DNA of 64,000 bases. Source: Micromonospora sediminicola (lineage in GTDB: Bacteria; Actinomycetota; Actinomycetes; Mycobacteriales; Micromonosporaceae). The stretch spans positions 186,001 to 250,000 of the forward strand of contig NZ_FLRH01000003.1 of assembly GCF_900089585.1 (NCBI RefSeq), read 5' to 3'. Numbering within the stretch: the stretch's first letter is position 1; each line of letters starts with the position of its first letter. The position numbers were made by a program, and so were the translations under genes. The notes under the pieces are model-generated. The model saw only the letters and a program-made list of their open reading frames with translations, did not search any database and was not told where the DNA came from. Below, one piece after another: positions 33,764-42,116 of this stretch.

Positions 33764-36276
33764 CCGTCCTGGACATTCCCGAACTCGCCCTGGTGGCGCT
33801 GGTCGGCGTCTCCGGCTCCGGCAAGTCCACGTTCGCCCGCCGGCACTTCGCGGCCAGCCAGGTGCTCTCCTCGGACACCTTCCGTGGCCTGGTGGCGGAC
33901 GACGAGAACGACCAGTCCGCGTCCGGCGACGCGTTCGACGCGCTGCACCACGTGGCCGGGATCCGGCTGCGGCGGGGCCGCCTGACCGTCGTCGACGCGA
34001 CCAACCTCCAGCCGCACGCCCGGGCCGGGCTGATCCGGGTGGCCCGGGAGCACGACGTGCTGCCGGTGGCGATCGTGCTGGACGTGCCGGAGGCGGTGGC
34101 CTGGGAGCGCACCGAGGCCCGCGCCGACCGGACGCACGGCCGGCAGGTGCTCACCCGGATGCGCCGCGACCTGCGGCAGTCGTACGGGCGGCTGGCCCGC
34201 GAGGGCTTCCGCAAGGTGCACGTGCTGCGCGGGGTGGAGGAGATCGACGCCGCGGAGATCCGCTTCGAGCGGCTGTTCAACGACCGGCGGGAGCTGACCG
34301 GCCCGTTCGACGTGATCGGGGACGTGCACGGCTGCCGCGCCGAGCTGGAGACGCTGCTGTCCCGGCTCGGCTACGTGCTGCGGCACGACGACGCGGGCCG
34401 CCCGGTGGACGCGGCGCACCCGTCGGGACGTACCGCGGTGTTCGTGGGTGACCTGGTCGACCGCGGCCCGGACTCGCCCGGTGTGCTCCGCCTGGTCATG
34501 GGCATGGTGGCGGCCGGCCACGCGATCTGCGTGCCGGGCAACCACGAGCAGAAGCTGCTGCGCAAGCTGCGCGGCCGGGACGTCCGGCTCACCCACGGCC
34601 TGGCCGAGACGATGGAGCAGCTCGCCGCCGAGACGCCGGAGTTCGTCGCCGAGGCGGAGACGTTCATCGACGGTCTGGTCAGCCACTACGTGCTGGACGG
34701 CGGGCGGCTCGTGGTGGCGCACGCCGGCCTGAAGGAGGCCTACCACGGCCGGGCGTCCGGCCGGGTGCGGTCGTTCGCGCTCTACGGCGAGACCACCGGC
34801 GAGACCGACGAGTACGGCCTGCCGGTGCGCTACCCGTGGGCCCGCGACTACCGGGGCTCGGCCATGGTCGTGTACGGGCACACCCCGACGCCCGAGCCGG
34901 AGTGGATCAACAACACCATCTGCCTGGACACCGGCTGCGTGTTCGGCGGCAAGCTGACCGCGCTGCGTTACCCGGAGAAGGAGCTGGTCGCGGTCCCGGC
35001 GGTGCAGGAGTGGTACGCGCCGGCCCGCCCGCTGGTGCCGCCCACGCCGGCCCGCCCGGACACCGTGCTCGACCTGGCCGACGTGACCGGGCGGCGGCAC
35101 CTCACCCACGCGTACGGGTCGCTGACCGTGCCGGCGGAGAACGCGGCCGCCGCGCTGGAGGTGATGAGCCGGTACGCGGTCGACCCGGGTCGGCTGGTCT
35201 GGTTGCCGCCGACCATGGCGCCCTGCTCGACGTCCACCGTCGAGGGGTTCCTGGAGCACCCGGCGGAGGCGTTCGCCGACTACCGCGCGGCCGGCGTCGA
35301 CCGGGTGGTCTGCGAGGAGAAGCACATGGGCTCCCGGGCCGTGGTGCTGGTGGAACGGGAGCCGGGCCGGTTCGGCGGCGGCGCCGTGCACACCCGTACC
35401 GGTCGGCCGTTCTTCGGTCCGCCGCTCGACGACGAGCTGCTGGCCCGGGTGCGCGCGGCGGTCACCACCGCCGGCCTCTGGGCCGAGCTGGACACCGACT
35501 GGCTGCTGCTCGACGCGGAGCTGCTGCCCTGGTCGGCGAAGGCGGGCGGGCTGATCCGCGAGCAGTACGCCGGGGTCGGCGCGGCCGGCCGGGCGGCGCT
35601 GCCGGCGGTGCTCGCCACGCTGGACGCCGCCGCGGGCCGCGGCCTGCCGGTGGCGGAGCTGCACGCCCGGACCGCCGAGCGGGCGGCCGAGGTGACCGCC
35701 TACTCGGCGGCGTACCGGGCGTACGTGGGTCGCACCGACGGGCTGCGCGGGGTGACGCTCGCGCCGTTCGCCGTGCTGGCCGGCGCGGGCACGAGCTACG
35801 CGGACCGGGACCACGGGTGGCACCTGGCGCTGGCCGACCGGCTCTGTGCGGCCGACCCGGAGTTCTTCACCCCGACGCGTCGGCGGGTGGTGGAGCTGGC
35901 CGACGAGGCGGCGGTGGCGGCCGCGACGGACTGGTGGCTGGCGCTGACCGGGTCCGGCGGCGAGGGCATGGTGGTCAAGCCGTACGCGGGCCCGGCCGCC
36001 CGTTCGCCGAAGGGCTCGCTGCTCCAGCCGGGGATCAAGTGCCGCGGCCGGGAGTACCTGCGGATCATCTACGGCCCCGGGTACACCGGGGCGGGTCAGC
36101 TCGCCGCGTTGCGGCGGCGCTCGCTGGGCCGTAAGCGCGGGTTGGCGTTGCGCGAGCACGGTCTGGGCCTGGCCGCCCTGGACGCGCTGGCCGAGGACGC
36201 CCCGCTCTGGCGCCGCCACGAGCTGGTCTTCGCGATCCTCGCCTGCGAGTCCGAACCGGTGGACCCGCGCCTGTAG
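33760..36276 (+). CDS. pnkp: Polynucleotide kinase-phosphatase/ligase
   Basis: An 838-aa three-domain RNA end-healing and sealing enzyme. The 5'-kinase has P-loop GVSGSGKST (16-24). The metallophosphatase has DVIGDVHGC (about 182-190), FVGDLVDRGPDSPG and GNHEQK, removing 2',3'-cyclic phosphate. The ligase/adenylyltransferase has the lysine nucleotide motif EEKHMGSR (Lys about 521) and a later EGMVVKPYAG. This matches clostridial Pnkp, which needs Hen1 to seal. Together they repair tRNAs cut by ribotoxins. Full length; all motifs intact. Confidence 0.96.
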   Translation: MTVLDIPELALVALVGVSGSGKSTFARRHFAASQVLSSDTFRGLVADDENDQSASGDAFDALHHVAGIRLRRGRLTVVDATNLQPHARAGLIRVAREHDVLPVAIVLDVPEAVAWERTEARADRTHGRQVLTRMRRDLRQSYGRLAREGFRKVHVLRGVEEIDAAEIRFERLFNDRRELTGPFDVIGDVHGCRAELETLLSRLGYVLRHDDAGRPVDAAHPSGRTAVFVGDLVDRGPDSPGVLRLVMGMVAAGHAICVPGNHEQKLLRKLRGRDVRLTHGLAETMEQLAAETPEFVAEAETFIDGLVSHYVLDGGRLVVAHAGLKEAYHGRASGRVRSFALYGETTGETDEYGLPVRYPWARDYRGSAMVVYGHTPTPEPEWINNTICLDTGCVFGGKLTALRYPEKELVAVPAVQEWYAPARPLVPPTPARPDTVLDLADVTGRRHLTHAYGSLTVPAENAAAALEVMSRYAVDPGRLVWLPPTMAPCSTSTVEGFLEHPAEAFADYRAAGVDRVVCEEKHMGSRAVVLVEREPGRFGGGAVHTRTGRPFFGPPLDDELLARVRAAVTTAGLWAELDTDWLLLDAELLPWSAKAGGLIREQYAGVGAAGRAALPAVLATLDAAAGRGLPVAELHARTAERAAEVTAYSAAYRAYVGRTDGLRGVTLAPFAVLAGAGTSYADRDHGWHLALADRLCAADPEFFTPTRRRVVELADEAAVAAATDWWLALTGSGGEGMVVKPYAGPAARSPKGSLLQPGIKCRGREYLRIIYGPGYTGAGQLAALRRRSLGRKRGLALREHGLGLAALDALAEDAPLWRRHELVFAILACESEPVDPRL

Positions 36277-36284
36277 ACGACGGT

Positions 36285-36317
36285 GGGCCCGGTCCGGCGC
36301 GACGCCGGACCGGGCCC
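36285..36317 (+). terminator. Terminator after pnkp
   Basis: 14-bp perfect arms (36285-36298, 36304-36317), 5-nt loop. It ends 3 nt before the -10 of the next gene. Confidence 0.85.
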
Positions 36318-36320
36318 GGG

Positions 36321-36326
36321 TAACCT
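36321..36326 (+). promoter_or_regulatory. -10 box TAACCT of DedA copy 3, leaderless
   Basis: TAACCT lies 8 nt before GTG 36335, right after the pnkp terminator. This predicts an independent, leaderless transcript and supports that GTG as start. Confidence 0.4.
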
Positions 36327-36334
36327 GTGTGGCC

Positions 36335-37141
36335 GTGGACACAGCTGAGAAGACCCGGATGATCTCCGAGAACGTGGCGCTGAACCCGCTCGACCCGAAG
36401 GACCTCATCCACACCTTCGGGATGATCGGCGTCTGGGCGATCCTGTTCGCCGAGACCGGCCTGCTGGTCGGGTTCTTCTTCCCGGGCGACTCGCTGCTCT
36501 TCCTGGCCGGGGTGGCCGCCTCCCCGGTGGCCGACGCCATCTTCGGCGACGGCACCCGGCTCTCGCTGGCCGGGCTGATGATCGGCGGCCCGCTCTGCGC
36601 GATCGCCGGCGCCCAGCTCGGGCACTGGCTCGGCGCGCGCTACGGCCGGCGCATGTTCGACAAGCCCAACTCCCGCCTCTTCAAGCGGGAGTACGTGGAG
36701 AAGGCGGAGTACTACTTCCAGAAGTTCGGCCCGGCCAAGGCCGTGGTGCTGGCCCGCTTCATCCCGATCGTGCGGACGTTCCTCAACCCGGTGGCCGGCG
36801 TGCTCGGGATGCCGGCCCGGCAGTTCTTCGTGTGGAACGTGGTCGGCGCGATCCTCTGGGTGGACGGCATCCTGCTGATCGGCTACCTGCTGGCCCGCCA
36901 GATCTACGACGCCATCGGCGACAAGATCGACCGGTACATCCTGCCGGTGGTCGCGCTGATCATCGTGATCTCGGTGCTGCCGATCTTCTTCGAGTTCCTC
37001 CGCGACCGGAAGGCGCGCAAGCGGGGCGAGGCGGTGGCGGTGATCGCGGCGGCGACCGCGGCCGGCGCGGTGGAGGCCGCCCGGGACGCCGTCGACGGCG
37101 ACGACCACCCGCACGGGCACGGCGGGCAGCACCGCCGCTGA
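36335..37141 (+). CDS. DedA/VTT family membrane protein, copy 3
   Basis: A 268-aa DedA protein more distant from the two copies near position 9000. It has the classical E. coli DedA-like pattern: FAETGLLVGFFFPGDSLLFLAG, GAQLGHWLGARYGRR, ARFIPIVRTFLNPVAGVLGMP and a C-terminal TM, then a basic and His-rich tail (DDHPHGHGGQHRR). A lipid-carrier flippase role is likely from family knowledge. Start is uncertain: GTG 36335 (leaderless) is preferred; GTG 36329 and ATG 36359 are alternatives. Confidence 0.85.
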   Translation: MDTAEKTRMISENVALNPLDPKDLIHTFGMIGVWAILFAETGLLVGFFFPGDSLLFLAGVAASPVADAIFGDGTRLSLAGLMIGGPLCAIAGAQLGHWLGARYGRRMFDKPNSRLFKREYVEKAEYYFQKFGPAKAVVLARFIPIVRTFLNPVAGVLGMPARQFFVWNVVGAILWVDGILLIGYLLARQIYDAIGDKIDRYILPVVALIIVISVLPIFFEFLRDRKARKRGEAVAVIAAATAAGAVEAARDAVDGDDHPHGHGGQHRR

Positions 37142-37153
37142 CCGCGACTACAC

Positions 37154-37187
37154 CGAAGGCCGGCCCCCGTGCGGGAGCCGGCCTTCG
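37154..37187. terminator. Terminator between DedA copy 3 and ArsR gene
   Basis: 11-bp arms (37154-37164, 37177-37187) extended inward by CCCG/CGGG; convergent setting. Confidence 0.8.
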
Positions 37188-37361
37188 CGCGCACGACCTG
37201 TCGAACCACGGACGGCGTCAGCCGTCGCCGTGCGACTGGTGACGCCACCCCTGGCACGCCACCGGTCACCCGCAACCGGGCGGGACGGCCTGCCGGGTTC
37301 GGCGCGCGTGCCATCGCGCCGGGGCCTCGGCCGGCCGGACCGTCCTCGGACGGGCCGTGGT

Positions 37362-37739
37362 TCAGCGAGCCTTCTTGGTGGCCCGCTTCCGCGGCGGGGT
37401 GAGCAGATCCGCGATCGTGGCGATCGCGGTCGGCACCAGCCGGTAGTACGCCCAGACCCCACGCTTCTCCCGCTCCAGCAAGCCGGCCTCGGTGAGGATG
37501 CGCAGGTGGTGGCTGACCGTCGGCTGCGAGAGGCCGAGCGGCGCGGTGAGGTCACACACGCACGCCTCCCCCTCGGGAGCCGACTGGATCAGGCTGAGCA
37601 GCCGGAGCCGGGCGGGGTCGGCAAGGGCCTTGAGGACCCCCGCCAGCCGCTCGGCGTCGGCGCGTTCGATCGGCTCGCCGGCAAGCGGCGAGATCTGAGG
37701 CATGGTCATTTCAGCCAACGCAGTTCCCACGTATTCCAT
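37362..37739 (-). CDS. ArsR/SmtB-family metalloregulator
   Basis: A 125-aa winged-helix repressor. LKALADPARLRLLSLIQ precedes the metal-binding motif CVCDLT, on the DNA-recognition side next to LGLSQPTVSHHLRILTEAGLLE. The CxC motif is the As(III)-type site of classical ArsR, so an arsenite/antimonite sensor is plausible. No arsenic efflux or reductase gene is adjacent, so targets are unknown. ATG 37739 is used; internal ATGs 10-12 codons later are possible. Confidence 0.88.
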   Translation of the reverse strand: MEYVGTALAEMTMPQISPLAGEPIERADAERLAGVLKALADPARLRLLSLIQSAPEGEACVCDLTAPLGLSQPTVSHHLRILTEAGLLEREKRGVWAYYRLVPTAIATIADLLTPPRKRATKKAR

Positions 37740-37796
37740 CCTTCCACCAGCAGCATCGATCCGCCTGCATATCAGCAGATCCGAATCGGCAAACTT

Positions 37797-38336
37797 TTAC
37801 GCCACAAGGCCGAGGTCAGCCAACGTATAGGCCGCCCGATACGGCAATCCGGCGGCTCGCACCGCGTCGCCGGCGCCTCGATCAACAATAACCGCCACGC
37901 CCACCACGTCGGCCCCGGCCTCACGCAACGCCTCGACCGCCGTCAACACGCTGCCACCCGTGGTGGAGGTGTCCTCCACCGCCAGGACCCGGCGACCCGC
38001 GACGTCCGGCCCCTCGATCCGGCGCTGGAGACCGTGCGCCTTACCCGCCTTACGGACCACGAACGCGTCCAACGGGCGGTCGGTGCCGGCCGAGGCGTGC
38101 AGCATCGCGCCCGCCACCGGATCGGCCCCCAGGGTCAGTCCACCGACCGCGTCGTACGACCAGTCGGCGGTGAGGTCGCACATCACCCGGCCGATCAGCG
38201 GGGCGGCCCGGTGATGGAGCGTGACGCGACGCAGATCGACGTACCAGTCCGCCTCACGGCCCGATGAGAGCACCACCCGACCGTGGACCACGGCCAGGTC
38301 AGTGATGAATTTACGCAGGTCGTCGTGGTCCCCCAT
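37797..38336 (-). CDS. pyrE: Orotate phosphoribosyltransferase
   Basis: A 179-aa enzyme converting orotate and PRPP to OMP in pyrimidine synthesis. The PRPP loop VLAVEDTSTTGGS is present, preceded by FVVRKAGKAHG with the catalytic lysines, and GGLTLGADPVAGAM. ATG 38336 starts MGDHDDLRKFITDLAVVHG. No ribosome site is clear, suggesting a leaderless or weakly initiated mRNA. Proximity to clpB recalls M. tuberculosis pyrE-clpB (Rv0382c-Rv0384c). Confidence 0.95.
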   Translation of the reverse strand: MGDHDDLRKFITDLAVVHGRVVLSSGREADWYVDLRRVTLHHRAAPLIGRVMCDLTADWSYDAVGGLTLGADPVAGAMLHASAGTDRPLDAFVVRKAGKAHGLQRRIEGPDVAGRRVLAVEDTSTTGGSVLTAVEALREAGADVVGVAVIVDRGAGDAVRAAGLPYRAAYTLADLGLVA

Positions 38337-38491
38337 GGCGATAGAGCGTACTTCGCAAGTCTGGACGCCGTCCGTGGGGTCCGCCCCGATCACCCGGCGG
38401 GCAACCGATGATTGGCAATGTCCGGCTACTCTGCGCGACCGTCCATCCAGGGCCGGCGGCGCGGCCGGGCCGGCGCCGGGACCGCCGACCG

Positions 38492-39301
38492 TCAGCCGCG
38501 GGCCCGGTCGACCTTCCCCCGGGTGTCCCGGACGGCGCCGCGCAGCAGCCGTTTCGGCGCGTGCCGCAGCCCGGCCACAGCCAGCTTGTACTTCCAGCCC
38601 GGCACGCTGACCAACTTGCCTTTGCCCAGGTCACGCAGCCCTTCGTCGACCACGTCGTCGGCCCGCAGCCACATCCACGCGGGCGTGCGCGACATGTCGA
38701 TGCCGGCGCGTTCGTGGTAGCCGGTGCGGGTGTAGCCGGGGCAGAGCGCCATCACGCGCACGCCGAGCGGGGCCACCGACTGGCCGATCGACTCGCTGAA
38801 GTTCGTCACCCACGCCTTGCTGGCCGAGTACGTCGATCCCGGCATGGGTACGCCGAAACCCGCCACCGAAGAGACATTTATCACTGCCCCCTCACCCCGC
38901 TCGATCATCGGACCGAGGGCGGCGTGGGTCAGCCGGAGCACCGCCAGCACGTTGAGCCGGACCAGCCGGGCCTCGTCCGCGACGGTCGACCGCACGAACG
39001 GCGTGTTCAGACTGATCCCCGCGTTGTTCACCAGCAGCTCCACCGGCGGGACGGTGGTCAACCGGCGTTCGACCACCGCACAACCGTCGTCGGTGGACAG
39101 ATCGGCCGGGATCGTCTTCACCTCGCCGCCGTGCCGGCCGGCCAGCTCGGTCGCCAGGGCGTCGAGCCGGGTGAAGTCGCGGGCCACGAGCACGAGGTTC
39201 CAACCGTCCGCGGCGAGCCGGCGGGCGAACGACTCGCCGATGCCCAGACTGGCGCCGGTGACGAGGGCCCAGCGCCGGGAGGGGTGGGGGTCAGCGGTCA
39301 C
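38492..39301 (-). CDS. Short-chain dehydrogenase/reductase
   Basis: A 269-aa classical SDR: TGASLGIG cofactor loop near residue 15, NNAG, and S-x(12)-Y-x3-K (INVSSVAGFGVPMPGSTYSASK). The C-terminus has CPGYTRTGYHERAG. Related actinomycete proteins are annotated as SDR oxidoreductases of unknown substrate. The GTG start overlaps the stop of the upstream membrane-protein gene by 4 nt. Confidence 0.9.
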   Translation of the reverse strand: MTADPHPSRRWALVTGASLGIGESFARRLAADGWNLVLVARDFTRLDALATELAGRHGGEVKTIPADLSTDDGCAVVERRLTTVPPVELLVNNAGISLNTPFVRSTVADEARLVRLNVLAVLRLTHAALGPMIERGEGAVINVSSVAGFGVPMPGSTYSASKAWVTNFSESIGQSVAPLGVRVMALCPGYTRTGYHERAGIDMSRTPAWMWLRADDVVDEGLRDLGKGKLVSVPGWKYKLAVAGLRHAPKRLLRGAVRDTRGKVDRARG

Positions 39302-40146
39302 GGGCGGTCCTCCGGGGGCGGCGTCGGCCCGGACGGCGGCGTCACCGGCGGGGCGGACGGGGGTGGCGTCGGCCCGACGGGGGCCGACGAGGGTGGCACC
39401 GGCCCGGGCGGGGCCGACGAGAACGGCGGTGCCACCGGCGGGGCGGACGAGGGCGGCACCGGCCCGGGCGGGGTGGAGGGCGACGTCACGCCGGCCGGCG
39501 GGCCCCACGGTGTCGGTCCGGAGACCGGAGCGCCGGACACGGTCGCGCCGTAGCCGGTCGCCGGGCCGGACCGCGGCGCGACCGGGCGGTGCAGGAAGGC
39601 GTTCGCCGAGGGGAGCGTGAGCAGCGCGGCGACCACCAGGTAGCCGAGGATCTGCGCCACCGACAGCGCCGCGTTCAGCGGAATCCACCACGCGGGATAG
39701 GCGTCACCGACCAGCCCCAGCAGGTCGGCGGTGACCCGGTCGTCGGCGCCGAGCCGCAGCGGCGCGGCCCGCTGCCCGACCAGCACCGCGAGCCCGCAGC
39801 AGCCGCAGAGCAGGCCCAGCCCGGCCACCACCCAGGTGGCCACCCGCGCCCCCGGGCGGCCGGCGAGCAGGCCCAGCGCGAGCCCGAGCAGCAGCAGCGC
39901 GGCCAGCACGCCGAGCACGGCGGCCAGCACGGTCGAGCCGCGCAGCAGGCCGGCCACCCGGTCGATGTCGCCGCCGCCCGCGCCGGTGTCCGCCGCCGCG
40001 GCTCGGAACCGGTCCACCGTGCCGCCCGCGACGGCCAGGTTCGTCACCGCGTACGCCACGGCGCCGACCGCCATCAGCAGCAGCACCGCCGCCGCGGCGA
40101 CGACCGTGCCCGGTCGGCGGGGAGCTACCCGATCGGGGTTGGACAC
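39298..40146 (-). CDS. Hypothetical multi-pass membrane protein with Pro-rich tail, copy A
   Basis: 282 aa: a short basic N-terminus, about four TM helices (starting [73 protein letters not shown]), then [11 protein letters not shown] and an 80-residue tail of PPSSAP/PPGPVPP repeats. The tail DNA is internally repetitive. Paralogue of the next gene. GTG start with GGAGGG 7 nt upstream. Function unknown. Confidence 0.75.
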   Translation of the reverse strand: MSNPDRVAPRRPGTVVAAAAVLLLMAVGAVAYAVTNLAVAGGTVDRFRAAAADTGAGGGDIDRVAGLLRGSTVLAAVLGVLAALLLLGLALGLLAGRPGARVATWVVAGLGLLCGCCGLAVLVGQRAAPLRLGADDRVTADLLGLVGDAYPAWWIPLNAALSVAQILGYLVVAALLTLPSANAFLHRPVAPRSGPATGYGATVSGAPVSGPTPWGPPAGVTSPSTPPGPVPPSSAPPVAPPFSSAPPGPVPPSSAPVGPTPPPSAPPVTPPSGPTPPPEDRP

Positions 40147-40150
40147 GACA

Positions 40151-40194
40151 GATCCCTCCGGTAGGCGTCGGCTTGCAACCTACTCGGAGGGATC
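40151..40194 (-). terminator. Hairpin between the paired membrane-protein genes
   Basis: GATCCCTCCG-GTAGG pairs with CCTACTCGGAGGGATC (one bulge) around a 13-nt loop. It lies just past the stop of copy B and overlaps the ribosome site of copy A, so it could also limit translation of copy A. Confidence 0.5.
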
Positions 40195-40218
40195 GTCGGC
40201 GTCGCTGAAATCCTGCCG

Positions 40219-40986
40219 TCAACTTCCCTGTGGCGGCTCCGGGTCGCGGCGCTCGCCCGGCTGACCGGTCGGCCCGGCCGGCGGCTGGTCACCGGGGGCC
40301 ATCGGCGGCGTGCCGCCGGTCGGCTGCTGGCCGGGGGTCGACGGGTAGGCCGGGTCGGTCGACTGGCCCGGGGTCGACGGGTACGCCGGGTAGGAGCCAC
40401 CCGGCACCGAGGGCTCCCAGGCCGCCTTCGGCTTGCGGAAGAACTCGTTCGCCTTCGGCAGCGCCAGCAGGATCAGCGCGGCCAGCAGGGCGAGCAGCGC
40501 GACGATGCCGAGCAGCAGGCTGACCGGGCCGTACCAGGACGGCAGCGCGTCCTCCAGCCGACGCTGGATCTCCTGCCCGCTGGGCAGGTCGCCGTTGGCG
40601 TTGCCGCCACCGCCCATCGTGCCGCCGGAGACGCCGTTGAGCAGGCCGCCGCCGGTGCAGCAGAGCAGGATGCCGCCGAGCACCCAGGTGGTGATCCGGG
40701 AGGCGTTCTTCCCCCGGTTGTTCAGCAGCGCGAGCACGACCAGACCGGCCGCGAGAAGCAACGTCAGGATCGACGAGCCGATGGTGAAGGCGTACGCGAT
40801 GTCGCCAGCCGACTCGGCCGAGGTGCCCGCGTACGCGTCCTTGAGGACGTCGCGGATCGTGCCGATCACGGACAGCGTCACGATCAGGTTCAACACCTGG
40901 ATGACGGCGACGAGAATGAGCAGCCAGCTGGAAAGCGTCACCACGCTGGGACGCGCGCGGGGCGTGGTGCCCGGAGCATCGACCAT
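40219..40986 (-). CDS. Hypothetical multi-pass membrane protein with Pro-rich tail, copy B
   Basis: 255 aa, same design as copy A: four TM helices, the CC pair in GGILLCCTGGG, LPKANEFFRKP after the last helix, and a disordered tail with two YPSTPGQ units. GGGAGGGAG lies 6 nt before ATG 40986. The pair probably arose by tandem duplication. Unknown function. Confidence 0.75.
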   Translation of the reverse strand: MVDAPGTTPRARPSVVTLSSWLLILVAVIQVLNLIVTLSVIGTIRDVLKDAYAGTSAESAGDIAYAFTIGSSILTLLLAAGLVVLALLNNRGKNASRITTWVLGGILLCCTGGGLLNGVSGGTMGGGGNANGDLPSGQEIQRRLEDALPSWYGPVSLLLGIVALLALLAALILLALPKANEFFRKPKAAWEPSVPGGSYPAYPSTPGQSTDPAYPSTPGQQPTGGTPPMAPGDQPPAGPTGQPGERRDPEPPQGS

Positions 40987-41053
40987 GATTCTCCCTCCCT
41001 CGATGAGATGACCACCGTAGCGATCTCGCACCAGGTGGGCACGTCGGAAAGGC

Positions 41054-42106
41054 TCACCGGTCCGCGGCGCGCCGCAACCGGCGGTGCTCGGCGGTGACGA
41101 CCCCGAGCAGGGCCAGGTCGAGCGCGACCGCGAAGACCGCGCCGAACTGGTTGACCGTGAAGTTGAAGACCTGCCCGAACAGCAGGTCGACCAGGAGCGC
41201 CAGCTTGAACAGTCGGAACGCTTCGGTCCGGTCCCGGCGCAGCAGCCAGGCCGCGCGCAGGCTCAGCACGGCGGTGACCAGCGCGGTGGCGGTGACGCCG
41301 AGGACCGCGCCCCACTCCCGTTCCTGGTCCAGCTCGCCGGTGACGCCGTCGACCAGCACCGCCATCACGGTCACCAGCGGCTCCGCCACCAGCCAGACCA
41401 CCACCGGCCAGACCAGCCAGCGACGGCCGGCGGCCCAGGCGCCGAGTCGGCGGGCCCGCTCCGCCCCCCGCTGCCAGAACCGCACCGGCGGCGGTTCCCG
41501 CCGCGGGACCGCGTCCAGCAGCTGCGCCAGCGCCGCCTCGGTCGCCGGCCCGGTGCCCTGCACCAGGCGCAGCACGGCGATCCGACGCCGGTCGGTCAAC
41601 CCGCCGGGCAGCGCGCTGAGCACCACGTCCAGCGCGTTGGCGGTGCGTTCGGCCGGGGTCAGCCGGGACCGGCCGGTGCGCCCGCGTACCGCCTGGACGA
41701 GCAGGACGAGCAGGGCGAAGGCCACGTAGATGATGGCGGCGGCCGGGGCGTAGAAGTAGTCAGTGCGGGCGGTGACGAACTTGCCCACCTCGTCGATGAA
41801 GAGCCCGAACCCGATCCCACCGACCACCGCCCCGGCGGTGCGGGATCCGTCGCCCAGGAAGACCAGCGGGATTCCCAGCCCCACGGCGAGCAGCAGACCA
41901 CCCCAGAGGACGTGCGCGATGTGCAGCCCGCCACCGCCGAGCTGCGGGTAGTCGGCGGCCTGGAGGTAGGCGCGGACGGCCAGCACGGTGACCACGCCGG
42001 AGAGCACGAACGCCTGGAGGTGGGAGGCGGCGCCGATCGCCCGGGGCGGCAGCCGGCGGACCAGCCAGCCGAGCCCCGGCGGGTGGTGGGACGGTCCGGG
42101 TGGCAT
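41054..42106 (-). CDS. Hypothetical integral membrane protein
   Basis: 350 aa with about eight TM segments in two blocks (about 20-160 and 225-340) flanking a soluble loop rich in Arg/Pro (ALPGGLTDRRRIAVLRLVQGTG). HIAHVLWGG and GFGLFIDEVGKFVTARTDYFY are conserved-looking motifs. I recognise no named family. It lies 10 nt after the aminopropyltransferase-like gene on the same strand and may belong to that operon. Confidence 0.7.
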   Translation of the reverse strand: MPPGPSHHPPGLGWLVRRLPPRAIGAASHLQAFVLSGVVTVLAVRAYLQAADYPQLGGGGLHIAHVLWGGLLLAVGLGIPLVFLGDGSRTAGAVVGGIGFGLFIDEVGKFVTARTDYFYAPAAAIIYVAFALLVLLVQAVRGRTGRSRLTPAERTANALDVVLSALPGGLTDRRRIAVLRLVQGTGPATEAALAQLLDAVPRREPPPVRFWQRGAERARRLGAWAAGRRWLVWPVVVWLVAEPLVTVMAVLVDGVTGELDQEREWGAVLGVTATALVTAVLSLRAAWLLRRDRTEAFRLFKLALLVDLLFGQVFNFTVNQFGAVFAVALDLALLGVVTAEHRRLRRAADR

Positions 42107-42116
42107 GCCCCGAAAC

